A stretch of 63,615 nucleotides of DNA from Streptococcus cuniculipharyngis (GTDB taxonomy: Bacteria > Bacillota > Bacilli > Lactobacillales > Streptococcaceae): contig NZ_VOHL01000007.1 in NCBI RefSeq assembly GCF_007859195.1, positions 1-63,615 on the forward strand, read 5' to 3'. This document shows positions 54,618 through 63,362 of this stretch, in pieces (the stretch's first letter is position 1; every line of letters begins with the position of its first letter). The notes under the pieces are model-generated. The model was not told where the DNA came from. It made no database searches and saw only the letters and a list, made by a program, of their open reading frames with translations. A program made the translations under genes and the position numbers.

Positions 54618-56063
54618 CTATTCATTAAATGACACGTGCACATGGTCCATGTGGTTTTGTGTTGCACTGCCACGATCTGGCATTGGATTCCAAGTATTAG
54701 CAGGGCCATAAATATTATTAACCGGAGCATAGAATTGTTGTTGCCAGATAACATAGGAAATATCATTATTGGCCATGTTATCAATAGCATATTGGGCAAC
54801 TTGGTTTCCTTGAGCCACACTGTCAACCATGACATCAACAGCCAAACCTTTACCATGGTCTTGAGGATCTCCAGGACGGTAACCTCCGATATTGCTAATA
54901 CCGAAGGTATTACCAACCTCTGATTGGAAAGCTGCTGCCTTTGGTTGCATTCCTGTACTATCATAAGTCAGAGTTTGAGTTGGTGCCGGAGTTTCTGAAA
55001 CTGTCTCTTGCGCCACTTCTGATGTCGCTGGTGTTTCTGAGACTGCTTCTTGCGCTACTTCTGATGATGCCGGAGTTTCTGAAATTGCTTCTTGCGCTAC
55101 TTCTGATGATGCCGGAGTTTCTGAAATTGTCTCTTGTGCTACTTCTGATGATGCCGGAGTTTCTGAAACTGCTTCTTGTGCTACTTCTGATGAGGCTGGT
55201 GTCTCTGAAACTGTCTCTTGTGCTACTTCTGATGAGGCTGGAGTTTCTGAAACTGCTTCTTGTGCTACTTCTGATGAGGCTGGAGTTTCTGAAACTGCTT
55301 CTTGTGCTACTTCTGATACTGCTGGAGTTTCTGAAACTGTCTCTTGCTTAGCTTCAACCACACGATTAATAGCTTCTGTTACAGTTTCTGTTGATTGACC
55401 ATAGCTAGGTGTCTCTGTCGATGACACAATTGATTGGGTCAATTCTTCCACGCTTGCCACTGGTTTTACTTCTGGTGTGCTAGTCGCTTCCACAACCTGA
55501 TTGATGGCCTCCTTCACAGGCTGATCTGTTTCACCGTAAGCAGGTGTGGTAGGAGCCGCCGAAACAACCGACTGAGTCACTTGCTCAACAATTGATTCAC
55601 TAGTGACTACCGGGCTTTCAACCGTTAAATCTTCAACCTTAACAAGCTTATCTTCTACCAAGACTTGATTGGTTGTCAGGTCTGCAGTAGCTGTAACAGC
55701 TTGTCCTTCTGTGGCAGCTGCGGGGCTTTCAATCTTAACCGTTGCAACTTCTTTTTGCTCGTTATAAGTAATCGTCAAGACTGTACCAGGATAAATCAAA
55801 TTGACATCGCTAATCTTGTTGATGTTAGCCAAAATATTAATGTCAACACCAACAGCTTCTGCAATAGCGCTAAGAGTATCTCCGTATTGAACAGTATAAG
55901 TTGTTTTATTGCCTTCTGTTACTAAATTAGCCCTGATTTCTTCTGCAGAACGCGCTGTCCAGTCAGTGTTTTCGTCTGCTTGCACCTGACTTGCTGCAAC
56001 CATTGACAAAACTAGGGTTGAAAATAAAAGTGATTTTTTTGTAAGTTTTTTCGACATGCTCAT
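54618..56063 (-). CDS. sip: Sip-like LysM surface protein
   Basis: 481 residues from ATG 56063 (56057 is an alternative). Signal peptide (about 1-30), DENTDWTARSAEEIRANLV, LysM domain (about 45-90; YTVQYGDTLSAIAEAVGVD), two ~47-residue imperfect repeats (about 145-245; VKEAINQVVEA, VTEAINRVVEA), eight 14-residue repeats of SETPASSEVAQEAV type (about 250-362), and the C-terminal Sip domain (GYRPGDPQDHGKGLAVDVMV ... NHMDHVHVSF). Matches group B streptococcal surface immunogenic protein in plan and in both ends. Peptidoglycan-bound by LysM; enzymatic activity unproven. Confidence 0.9.
   Translation of the reverse strand: MSMSKKLTKKSLLFSTLVLSMVAASQVQADENTDWTARSAEEIRANLVTEGNKTTYTVQYGDTLSAIAEAVGVDINILANINKISDVNLIYPGTVLTITYNEQKEVATVKIESPAAATEGQAVTATADLTTNQVLVEDKLVKVEDLTVESPVVTSESIVEQVTQSVVSAAPTTPAYGETDQPVKEAINQVVEATSTPEVKPVASVEELTQSIVSSTETPSYGQSTETVTEAINRVVEAKQETVSETPAVSEVAQEAVSETPASSEVAQEAVSETPASSEVAQETVSETPASSEVAQEAVSETPASSEVAQETISETPASSEVAQEAISETPASSEVAQEAVSETPATSEVAQETVSETPAPTQTLTYDSTGMQPKAAAFQSEVGNTFGISNIGGYRPGDPQDHGKGLAVDVMVDSVAQGNQVAQYAIDNMANNDISYVIWQQQFYAPVNNIYGPANTWNPMPDRGSATQNHMDHVHVSFNE
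54985..55345. repeat. 42-bp tandem repeat in the Sip-like gene
   Basis: Eight and a half near-identical 42-bp units, each coding for SETPA(S/V/T)SEVAQE(A/T)(V/I). Units differ by few bases and the frame is kept, so the number can change by slippage or recombination without disrupting the protein. Confidence 0.92.
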
Positions 56064-56271
56064 ACATTTCCTTATCTTTATTGATGAAACTATTATAGCA
56101 CAAAAAAAGCGAGAAAAAAGGCCTTTAAGAGTTCTTAAAAAAGTTGACATTTATTAGTGTTTTTTTGTTACCTTCTTGTAATATTTCTTGCCTTGGCAAG
56201 GCTCCTTTGATACAATAGGAGAAACCCACGAGTTGCAAAACCTTACACTATAAAGAAAGGAACCTCTAGCC

Positions 56272-57851
56272 ATGACATTTATCTATCAATCCTTACGCAA
56301 AGAGCTGATCAACTACCTTCTCTTTACCTTGGCCCTCGCCATAATCATGACAGGAGAAGCTTTTATTTTTGAATATATCATCAGAGTAGCTAGTCAAAAA
56401 AGTTGGGCAGACTACCTCCTGATGCTAGTTATCGTCCTTGTTTTTCTCCTTAGCCAAACCGTCATCTACTACCTGCAACAAGCTCTGACTGAAAAATTAA
56501 GCAAACTGGCAACCGCACGTTATAAGGAAAGATTTTTTCAAAAAATGAGCCAAAAACCTCTGCTTGACCTCCAAAAAGAGGGTAAGGGCAATTGGATTTC
56601 CTCCCTCACCTTGCAGATGGAGCTGCTACAGCAAAGTTACTTTTACACCATTTTTTGGGCGGGCTACCTTGTCTGTCAGCTCTTGGTGGCTACGGTCATG
56701 GCCTTCTGGCTTAATCCGCTAATTGCCTTGATGGCTCTCCTACTAACCTTGCCAAATTTGCTCATTGCTATCTTGGGACGCCAACGATTGGAACAACATC
56801 AGGGACAACTAACAATCGCCAACAATGTCTATGTCAGGCAAACTTCCGATTTGATTGAGGGACTGGAAGAATGGAAAGTTGGCCAGGGGCAGGAACAGGT
56901 TAACCAGCGTTTCCAAGTAGAAAATCACGATCTGCTCCAAAAGCAGGTCAAGGTCTTACGTTTTGAGCAAGTCATCGCTGCCCTCAATCAGTTCTTTTCC
57001 AACCTGCTCTACCTGGGTGCTTGGATTATTGGTGCTTATTTTATTATTCGAGGACAACTTGCCCTGCCAACGTTGATTGCTTTTTCACAACTCTTAGCCC
57101 GTATTTCTTTTCCCATCTATAGTTCATCAGCTTTGATTGCCCAGTATATCAGTGGTCGCAAGATTCTCCACGACCTCGAAGCACAGCTGGCCACTACCGA
57201 GCCAACTGGAACAAGGAAGCTCACCAATCTTAAACGAATTGATTTGCTTGATTACCAGTTCCAAAATAAAGCTCCCCTGCAAGTCAGTTTTGAAGCTGGT
57301 AAAAAATACCTCTTGATTGGCCCGAGTGGGTCTGGTAAAACCAGTCTGTTACGCCACATGCTCAAACTGGCCGACAATTATGACGGGGACATTCTCATCA
57401 ATGGCCAACCGCTAGAAAGCTGGGAGGACAAGAGCCTGTATCAACACATTCATTATTTGCCTCAATTCCCTCATATCTTTGCAGCTACTTTGCGGGATAA
57501 TCTAACGCTTTTCCAAAAAAATATGGATTCAGATAAACTTTGTCAAGTCCTAGAACAAGTTCAATTGAAAAACTGGGCCAAACCTGACAAACTGGACCTT
57601 CTCTTAGGTCAAGGGGTATCGAACTGTCGGGAGGCGAACAAAAACGGATAGCCCTCGCCCGTTTTCTACTTGCTCCTAAACCATTTTTACTGATTGATGA
57701 ATTATCGGCCGGCTTGGACAAGGATGCCCTTAAACAACTTGAAGCCTTAGTTCTTCAACTCCCTGTTAGTTTAATCTATATTAGCCATCAAAATCTTGAC
57801 CAGTTACGGCTAGCCTTTGACCAAGTCATTGACCTGACTGATAAGATGTAA
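56272..57851 (+). pseudogene. ABC exporter (membrane-ATPase fusion), frameshifted
   Basis: Single-gene exporter half: six membrane helices (about 1-300), then an ATPase with Walker A GPSGSGKTS (about 350). The frame ends at 57651 after GQGVSNCREANKNG. One base lost near 57621-57625 explains this: in the next frame the sequence runs on as ELSGGEQKRIALARFLLAPK (signature) and LLIDELSAGLDK (Walker B) to the stop at 57849-57851, giving an intact product of 526 residues. Everything else looks functional, so the lesion is recent or a sequencing error. Substrate unknown. Confidence 0.88.
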
Positions 57852-57884
57852 AAGTCGTTAAACCAATCCTGTTTAACGACTTTT
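57851..57884 (+). terminator. Terminator after the ABC exporter
   Basis: AAGTCGTTAAAC / GTTTAACGACTT perfect 12-bp stem followed by T-run; overlaps the stop codon. Confidence 0.9.
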
Positions 57885-57899
57885 TTATGTTCAAAATTC

Positions 57900-58787
57900 T
57901 TAGGCTAATTGGTGCTCTTGGTCTGCAACCTTCATGGCTAGGGCAAAATTCCCCAGAGTAGCTGAGCCATTATTGGCTACAGCCGGCGTGACAATATAGT
58001 CCTCAACTGGCGGAATTGGCAGATAATCATTAAGCAGAGCCAAGAAGTGCTGATGAACTAACTTAAGCATGTGCTCTTGGGCCATGACACCACCACCAAA
58101 AACAATCATTTCTGGACGGAACATCATGGTTGCTTGAATGGCTGCCTGAGCAATGTAATAGGCCTGCTTATCCCAAACATCACTATCAACAGGGATATTT
58201 TCCCCACGAATACCCGTCCGGGCCTCTAAACTAGGCCCCGCTGCTAATCCTTCAAGGCAACCCTTGTGGAAGGGACAGACCCCATCAAAATCCTGATCTT
58301 GGTCATGTTTTAACATGTAAGTATGCCCCATCTCAGTGTGGCCGATGCCACCAATAAACTGACCGTCTTGATAAGCTCCGGCTCCTATTCCTGTTCCGAT
58401 GGTATAATAAACCAAATTTTCTACTTCATCACGCGCAATCACTTCACCATAAGCTGAGCTATTGACATCTGTCGTGAAATAAAAGGGAACTTTCAAAGCA
58501 GCTTTGAGCGGACCAATCATGTCCACATGTGACCAGTCTGGCTTGGGCGTTTTGGTGACATAACCATAGGTCGGCGATGTTTCATCAATGTCAATGGGAC
58601 CAAATGAACCAACAGCCACTGCCTGCAAATTGTCAAACTGCTGGAAAAAGGCAATGGTGTTTGCCAGAGTTTCTTCTGGTTTTGTCGTCGGAAACTGAGT
58701 CTTAGCAACAACTTCAAAGTCTTCATTCCCAACCGCACAGACAAACTTAGTGCCACCTGCTTCTACACTACCGTATAATTTCGTCAT
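57900..58787 (-). CDS. scrK: Fructokinase (ROK family)
   Basis: 295 residues from ATG 58787 (AGAGGA upstream). YGSVEAGGTKFVCAVG (ATP/phosphate loop), GSFGPIDI, GTGIGAGAYQDGQFIGGIGHTEMGH and the zinc cluster C-PFHKGCLEGLAAGPS typical of ROK kinases. Phosphorylates fructose released from sucrose-6-P by ScrB. Downstream of scrA, with a stem-loop between. Confidence 0.94.
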   Translation of the reverse strand: MTKLYGSVEAGGTKFVCAVGNEDFEVVAKTQFPTTKPEETLANTIAFFQQFDNLQAVAVGSFGPIDIDETSPTYGYVTKTPKPDWSHVDMIGPLKAALKVPFYFTTDVNSSAYGEVIARDEVENLVYYTIGTGIGAGAYQDGQFIGGIGHTEMGHTYMLKHDQDQDFDGVCPFHKGCLEGLAAGPSLEARTGIRGENIPVDSDVWDKQAYYIAQAAIQATMMFRPEMIVFGGGVMAQEHMLKLVHQHFLALLNDYLPIPPVEDYIVTPAVANNGSATLGNFALAMKVADQEHQLA

Positions 58788-58814
58788 CTTTTTTCCTCTA
58801 ATTTTCTCTAGACA

Positions 58815-58845
58815 GAAAGAGGTTGACACTTGTTCAACCCCTTTT
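58815..58845 (-). promoter_or_regulatory. scrA-scrK intercistronic stem-loop
   Basis: AAAAGGGGTTGAAC / GTCAACCTCTTT stem, loop AAGT, without a T-run. Probably an mRNA stabiliser or partial terminator lowering scrK relative to scrA. Confidence 0.6.
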
Positions 58846-58865
58846 CTTATGAAGGGAATAGTCCC

Positions 58866-60743
58866 TTATTTGACTTTAAGTAAGTCTTGACCTTCTTGAA
58901 CAGTCGCTGATGCCAGTGGTTCAACCGCTGCAAAGTCTGCTGTATTTGTCACAATCACCATTGTTGTGTCATCAAGACCAGCTTGAGCAATCGCTGAGCG
59001 GTCAAAGGTTCCAAGAACATCGCCTGCTTTAACGCTTTGATTTGCCTTAACTTTTTGGTCAAATCCCTTACCGTTCATTGATACCGTATCAATACCTACG
59101 TGAATGAGAATTTCTGTACCATTTGCTGATTTGATGCCGTAAGCATGACCTGTTTCAAAGGCAATTTCTACCGTACCATCAACTGGCGATACCACTTGGT
59201 TACCACTTGGTTTGATGGCAATTCCTTTACCCATTGCTTCTGATGCAAAGACTGGATCATTGACATCTTTAAGGGCAACGACCTCACCTGCAAGTGGAGC
59301 AAGGATTGTTTCTTCTGATTTAGTCGCTACCGCTGCAGCAACTGGTTTGTCTGCTACAGGGGCACTAGGCTTTTTTACGTCTTTTTCCTCATCTTCATAA
59401 CCGAAGAAGTAAGTCAAGGCAAAACCAAGAGCGAATGATACAGCCACCATGAAGATGTATTGGAAGAGTTGGCCATTACCAAGGTAAAGTGTCGCACCTG
59501 GAATGATGGTAACGCCCATACCAGTCCCTGCAAGACCAAGGATAGCCGCAAGCGCACCACCAATAGCACCTGCAATCAATGACAGAAGGAATGGTTTGCG
59601 GTAACGCAAGTTAACACCGAAGATAGCTGGCTCTGTAATACCTAGGAAGGCTGATAGAGCTGCTGGGAAAGCAAGAGCTTTCAATTTAGGATTTTTAGTT
59701 TTCACACCAACTGCCACCGTTGCCGCACCTTGGGCTGTCATGGCTGCTGTGATGATAGCGTTGAATGGGTTAGCTCCAGTATTAGCAATCAACTGAGCTT
59801 CAAGGAAGTTAAAGATATGGTGAACACCTGACACCACGATGACTTGATGAACCCCACCGATAAGCAGACCACCAAGACCGAATGGCAAGGCAAGAATAGC
59901 TTGTGTTCCACCAAGGATAGCTTTTTCAACCACGTGGAAGACTGGTCCAATGACAAATAGACCAAGGATAGACATGACCAACAAGGTAATGAATGGCGTT
60001 ACCAAAAGGTCAAGCACTTCTGGCACAACTTTACGCACAGCTTTTTCAAACTTGGCACCAATCAAACCGATGATGAAGGCTGGCAACACTGATCCTTGCA
60101 AACCAACAACTGGAATAAAGCCAAAGAAGGTCAAGGGTTTAACGTCACCACCAGAGGCAACCACCCAGGCATTTGGCAACTGACCAGCAATCAACATCAT
60201 CCCAAGGACGATACCGATCGTTTGGTTACCACCAAAGACACGGAAGGTTGACCAAACCACAAGGGCTGGAAGAACGATAAAGGCTGTATCTGTCAAGATT
60301 TGAGAGTAAATCAACAAATCACCAGTCAACTCTGCACCAAAGGCAGCAAAGAGACCACGCAGACCCATGAAGAGACCAGTCGCTACAATGGCTGGAATGA
60401 TTGGCACAAAGACGTCACCAAAGGTACGAATAGCGCGTTGGAAGGCATTCCCTTGTTGAGCCGCTTCTGCCTTTTGCTCAGTTGTTGTTGCAGTTGGTAG
60501 ACCTAAAGCTACAACTTCATCATAAATTTTATTAACTGTTCCTGTCCCAAAAATCATTTGGTATTGGCCTGAGTTAAAGAAGGCACCTTTGACCTTCTCA
60601 ATATTCTCTGCTTTTTCTTTGTCAATCTTAGACTCATCAACAACCATGACGCGTAGACGGGTTGCACAGTGAGCAACACTTCTGACATTTTCACGACCAC
60701 CGACGGCCTCAATGACCTCTTTTGCAATCTGTTTGTTATCCAT
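58866..60743 (-). CDS. scrA: Sucrose PTS EIIBCA
   Basis: 625 residues from ATG 60743 (GGAG upstream). IIB domain (1-~85; phosphocysteine in CATRLRVMV), IIC domain (about 105-440, ten or so helices; GVHHIFNFLEAQL, GITEPAIFGVNLRYRKPF), IIA domain (about 490-620; phosphohistidine in LIHVGIDTVSMNGKGF). Imports sucrose as sucrose-6-phosphate. Divergent from scrB. Confidence 0.95.
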   Translation of the reverse strand: MDNKQIAKEVIEAVGGRENVRSVAHCATRLRVMVVDESKIDKEKAENIEKVKGAFFNSGQYQMIFGTGTVNKIYDEVVALGLPTATTTEQKAEAAQQGNAFQRAIRTFGDVFVPIIPAIVATGLFMGLRGLFAAFGAELTGDLLIYSQILTDTAFIVLPALVVWSTFRVFGGNQTIGIVLGMMLIAGQLPNAWVVASGGDVKPLTFFGFIPVVGLQGSVLPAFIIGLIGAKFEKAVRKVVPEVLDLLVTPFITLLVMSILGLFVIGPVFHVVEKAILGGTQAILALPFGLGGLLIGGVHQVIVVSGVHHIFNFLEAQLIANTGANPFNAIITAAMTAQGAATVAVGVKTKNPKLKALAFPAALSAFLGITEPAIFGVNLRYRKPFLLSLIAGAIGGALAAILGLAGTGMGVTIIPGATLYLGNGQLFQYIFMVAVSFALGFALTYFFGYEDEEKDVKKPSAPVADKPVAAAVATKSEETILAPLAGEVVALKDVNDPVFASEAMGKGIAIKPSGNQVVSPVDGTVEIAFETGHAYGIKSANGTEILIHVGIDTVSMNGKGFDQKVKANQSVKAGDVLGTFDRSAIAQAGLDDTTMVIVTNTADFAAVEPLASATVQEGQDLLKVK

Positions 60744-60783
60744 TTGCAAAAATCTCCTTCTAATTAAAAAATTTTTCATTTCA

Positions 60784-60800
60784 AGTGAAAGCGTTTCACT
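60784..60800. promoter_or_regulatory. scr operator 1
   Basis: AGTGAAAGCGTTTCACT, a near-perfect palindrome centred on CG, in the scrA 5' leader. Fits a LacI-family (ScrR) operator and also resembles cre. Confidence 0.8.
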
Positions 60801-60813
60801 CATGACACTATTT

Positions 60814-60841
60814 ATTTTACCATGATTTAGAAATATGTCAA
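60814..60841 (-). promoter_or_regulatory. scrA promoter
   Basis: Minus-strand TTGACA (60836-60841), 16-bp spacer, TAAAAT (60814-60819). Confidence 0.8.
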
Positions 60842-60851
60842 GCGTTTTGCA
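60836..60851. promoter_or_regulatory. scr operator 2
   Basis: TGTCAAGCGTTTTGCA, CG-centred LacI-type site covering the scrA -35 box. Confidence 0.7.
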
Positions 60852-60879
60852 GAAATAATTTTTAAATCACATAAAAAGA

Positions 60880-60908
60880 TTGATTTTTCATCAGAAAACG
60901 TTTACTAT
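60880..60908 (+). promoter_or_regulatory. scrB promoter with operator 3
   Basis: TTGATT (60880-60885), 17-bp spacer, TACTAT (60903-60908). CAGAAAACGTTTACT at about 60892-60906 is a third CG-centred site overlapping the -10 box. Confidence 0.75.
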
Positions 60909-60955
60909 ATTAGTAGAGAATTATTATTGACTTAGAAAGAGAGACTCTCCTTTAA

Positions 60956-62395
60956 ATGAATTTACCAACAGCAATTAGATACAAAGCTTATGACAAATGG
61001 ACCCCTGAAGAAATTGCTCACATCAAGGAAAACATGGCCAAATCACCTTGGCATGCCACTTACCATTTGGAACCAAAAATGGGGCTTTTGAATGACCCCA
61101 ATGGTTTTTCCTATTTTGATGGCAAGTTCCATCTCTTTTATCAAAACTTCCCCTTTGCTGCCAGTCATGGCCTCAAACAATGGGTGCACACGACCAGTAC
61201 GGACTTGGTCCATTTTGAAGAAACTGGGGTTGAGCTAAAGCCAGATACCCCACTTGACAGCCATGGTGCCTACTCAGGGTCGGCCTATCAAGTGGACGAT
61301 AAGCTCTTTTTGTTCTATACAGGCAATGTCCGTGATGACAACTGGGTACGGACCCCCTTACAAATTGGTGCCTTTATGAACAAGGATGGCAAGATTGAAA
61401 AAATCAAAGAAGTACTGATTGAGCCAGCCAGTGATGCAACCGAGCATTTCCGCGACCCACAGATTTTCAAACATGAAGGCAACTTTTATGCCATTGTTGG
61501 GGCTCAAAATCATAATAAACAAGGCTTTATCAAGCTCTACCGTGCTCTTGATAATAATGTTCTCACTTGGGAAGAAATCGGTAATCTAGACTTTGCTGGC
61601 ACTGGCAGTGAATACATGATTGAATGCCCTAATCTTGTCTTTGTCAATGAGCAACCGGTTCTGCTTTACAGTCCCCAAGGATTGGATAAGGCTGAACTGG
61701 CTTATGACAACATTTACCCCAACACCTATAAAATATGTCAAGCGTTGGACACAAAAACAGCCAAGCTGATTGACCCATCGCCAATCTTCAACCTAGACTA
61801 CGGTTTCGAAGCCTATGCCACCCAGGCCTTTAACATGCCAGATGGCACAGCCTATGCTGTCAGCTGGATTGGCCTACCAGATGTGGATTATCCAACCGAT
61901 CAATACGACTATCAAGGAGCCATGAGCTTGGTCAAAGAATTGACCATCAAGGACGGTAAACTCTATCAAAATCCCGTCAGTGCCATGACCAGCCTCCGTC
62001 AATCACAAGAAGCTCTCAGCAACAAGGAAAAAACGGATAACACTTATGAACTAGAAATCCTCATTCCCGAAAATAGCCAAGCTGAACTCCTGCTCTTTGC
62101 TGACCAGGATGGCAAGGGCTTTACTATCACTTTTGACACCCACAAGGGAGAAGTTGTCATTGATCGCTCTCAAGTTGGCCAACAATACGCCCTCGAATTT
62201 GGCACCAGCAGAAGTTGTCCAATCCCTCGTCAGGCTTGCAAGGCCAGAATTTTCATTGACAAGTCCATCTTTGAAATCTTCCTCAATGATGGGGAGCAAG
62301 TGCTGACTGGTCGCATCTTTCCAACTGCTCAACAATCAGGTATTCAGGTCAAATCAGGCCAGATCACAGGGACTTATTATCAGTTGAAAGGATAA
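60956..62395 (+). CDS. scrB: Sucrose-6-phosphate hydrolase
   Basis: 479-residue GH32 enzyme. Catalytic nucleophile in LLNDPNGF (about residue 45), FRDPQIF (about 165) and the acid/base Glu in MIECPNLV (about 223); C-terminal beta-sandwich with DKSIFEIFLNDGE. Splits sucrose-6-P to glucose-6-P and fructose. The SD is weak (AAAGAGAG). Followed after 4 bases by scrR. Confidence 0.96.
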   Translation: MNLPTAIRYKAYDKWTPEEIAHIKENMAKSPWHATYHLEPKMGLLNDPNGFSYFDGKFHLFYQNFPFAASHGLKQWVHTTSTDLVHFEETGVELKPDTPLDSHGAYSGSAYQVDDKLFLFYTGNVRDDNWVRTPLQIGAFMNKDGKIEKIKEVLIEPASDATEHFRDPQIFKHEGNFYAIVGAQNHNKQGFIKLYRALDNNVLTWEEIGNLDFAGTGSEYMIECPNLVFVNEQPVLLYSPQGLDKAELAYDNIYPNTYKICQALDTKTAKLIDPSPIFNLDYGFEAYATQAFNMPDGTAYAVSWIGLPDVDYPTDQYDYQGAMSLVKELTIKDGKLYQNPVSAMTSLRQSQEALSNKEKTDNTYELEILIPENSQAELLLFADQDGKGFTITFDTHKGEVVIDRSQVGQQYALEFGTSRSCPIPRQACKARIFIDKSIFEIFLNDGEQVLTGRIFPTAQQSGIQVKSGQITGTYYQLKG

Positions 62396-62399
62396 GCCT

Positions 62400-63362
62400 A
62401 TGGTTGCAAAATTAACCGATGTTGCCCAACTGGCTGGTGTTAGCCCAACCACTGTCTCACGAGTCATTAACAAAAAGGGCTACTTATCTGAAAAAACCAT
62501 CAAAAAAGTCAAAGACGCCATGAAAACACTGGGCTACAAACCCAACAATCTGGCCCGTAGCCTGCAAGGAAAATCAGCCAAATTGATTGGTTTAATTTTT
62601 CCAAATATCAGTAATATCTTCTACTCTGAGCTGATTGAATACTTAGAAGTTGAACTTTTTCGACAAGGCTACAAGGTCATCATTTGCAATAGTCAAAATG
62701 ACCCCAAGAAAGAAAAAGACTACCTTGAAATGTTGGCTGCCAATCAAGTAGATGGCATTATTTCCAGCAGTCACAATCTTTGTATTGACGACTATGAAAA
62801 AGTGGAAGCTCCTATTGTCGCTTTCGATCGTAATTTAGCCCCCAATGTTCCCATCATTGCCTCAGACAATTTTGAAGGGGGCAAGTTGGCTGCTCAACAA
62901 TTGCTTAAAGTCGGCTGCCAGAAGATTATTATGATTACAGGAAATGACAATTCTAACTCACCGACAGCTTTACGCCATGCTGGTTTTCAAACCTTACTGC
63001 CCCAAGCACCTGTCATCAATGTTCCCAGTGATTTTTCCGCCATTCGCAAAGAAATGGAAATCAAAAACATCTTAAGCCAATACCGACCCGATGGTCTCTT
63101 TGTTTCCGATGATTTGACCGCTATTCTAACCATGAAAATCGCTAGTGACCTCGGGTTAAGAATACCGGCAGATTTAAAAATTATCGGCTATGACGGTACC
63201 CGCTTTGTTGAAAATTATTTCCCCCAATTAACCACCATCAAACAACCCATCAAGGAAATCGCCCACCTCTGCGTTGATGTCCTCCTCAAACAAATTGCCA
63301 AGGAAGCTATCAATACCGAATACATTTTACCCATCAGTCTCTTGCCAGGAGCCAGTATTTAG
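62400..63362 (+). CDS. scrR: Sucrose operon repressor ScrR (LacI family)
   Basis: 320 residues: helix-turn-helix KLTDVAQLAGVSPTTVSRVIN, hinge NNLARSLQGKSAKLIGLIFP, periplasmic-binding-like sensor domain. Expected to bind the CG-centred operators in the scrA-scrB gap. Intact length matches known ScrR; an IS200-type element begins immediately after its stop. Confidence 0.94.
   Translation: MVAKLTDVAQLAGVSPTTVSRVINKKGYLSEKTIKKVKDAMKTLGYKPNNLARSLQGKSAKLIGLIFPNISNIFYSELIEYLEVELFRQGYKVIICNSQNDPKKEKDYLEMLAANQVDGIISSSHNLCIDDYEKVEAPIVAFDRNLAPNVPIIASDNFEGGKLAAQQLLKVGCQKIIMITGNDNSNSPTALRHAGFQTLLPQAPVINVPSDFSAIRKEMEIKNILSQYRPDGLFVSDDLTAILTMKIASDLGLRIPADLKIIGYDGTRFVENYFPQLTTIKQPIKEIAHLCVDVLLKQIAKEAINTEYILPISLLPGASI

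Noticed and set aside
54985..55345. Possible CRISPR-like array
   Set aside because: Units are contiguous 42-bp coding repeats without unique spacers.
54941..55351. Leu-rich 136-codon ORF opposite the Sip repeats
   Set aside because: An artefact of reading the 42-bp repeat on the other strand.
56064..56150. 29-residue N-terminal extension of the Sip-like protein
   Set aside because: It would place a second hydrophobic stretch before a normal signal peptide and lacks an SD; ATG 56063 fits known Sip.
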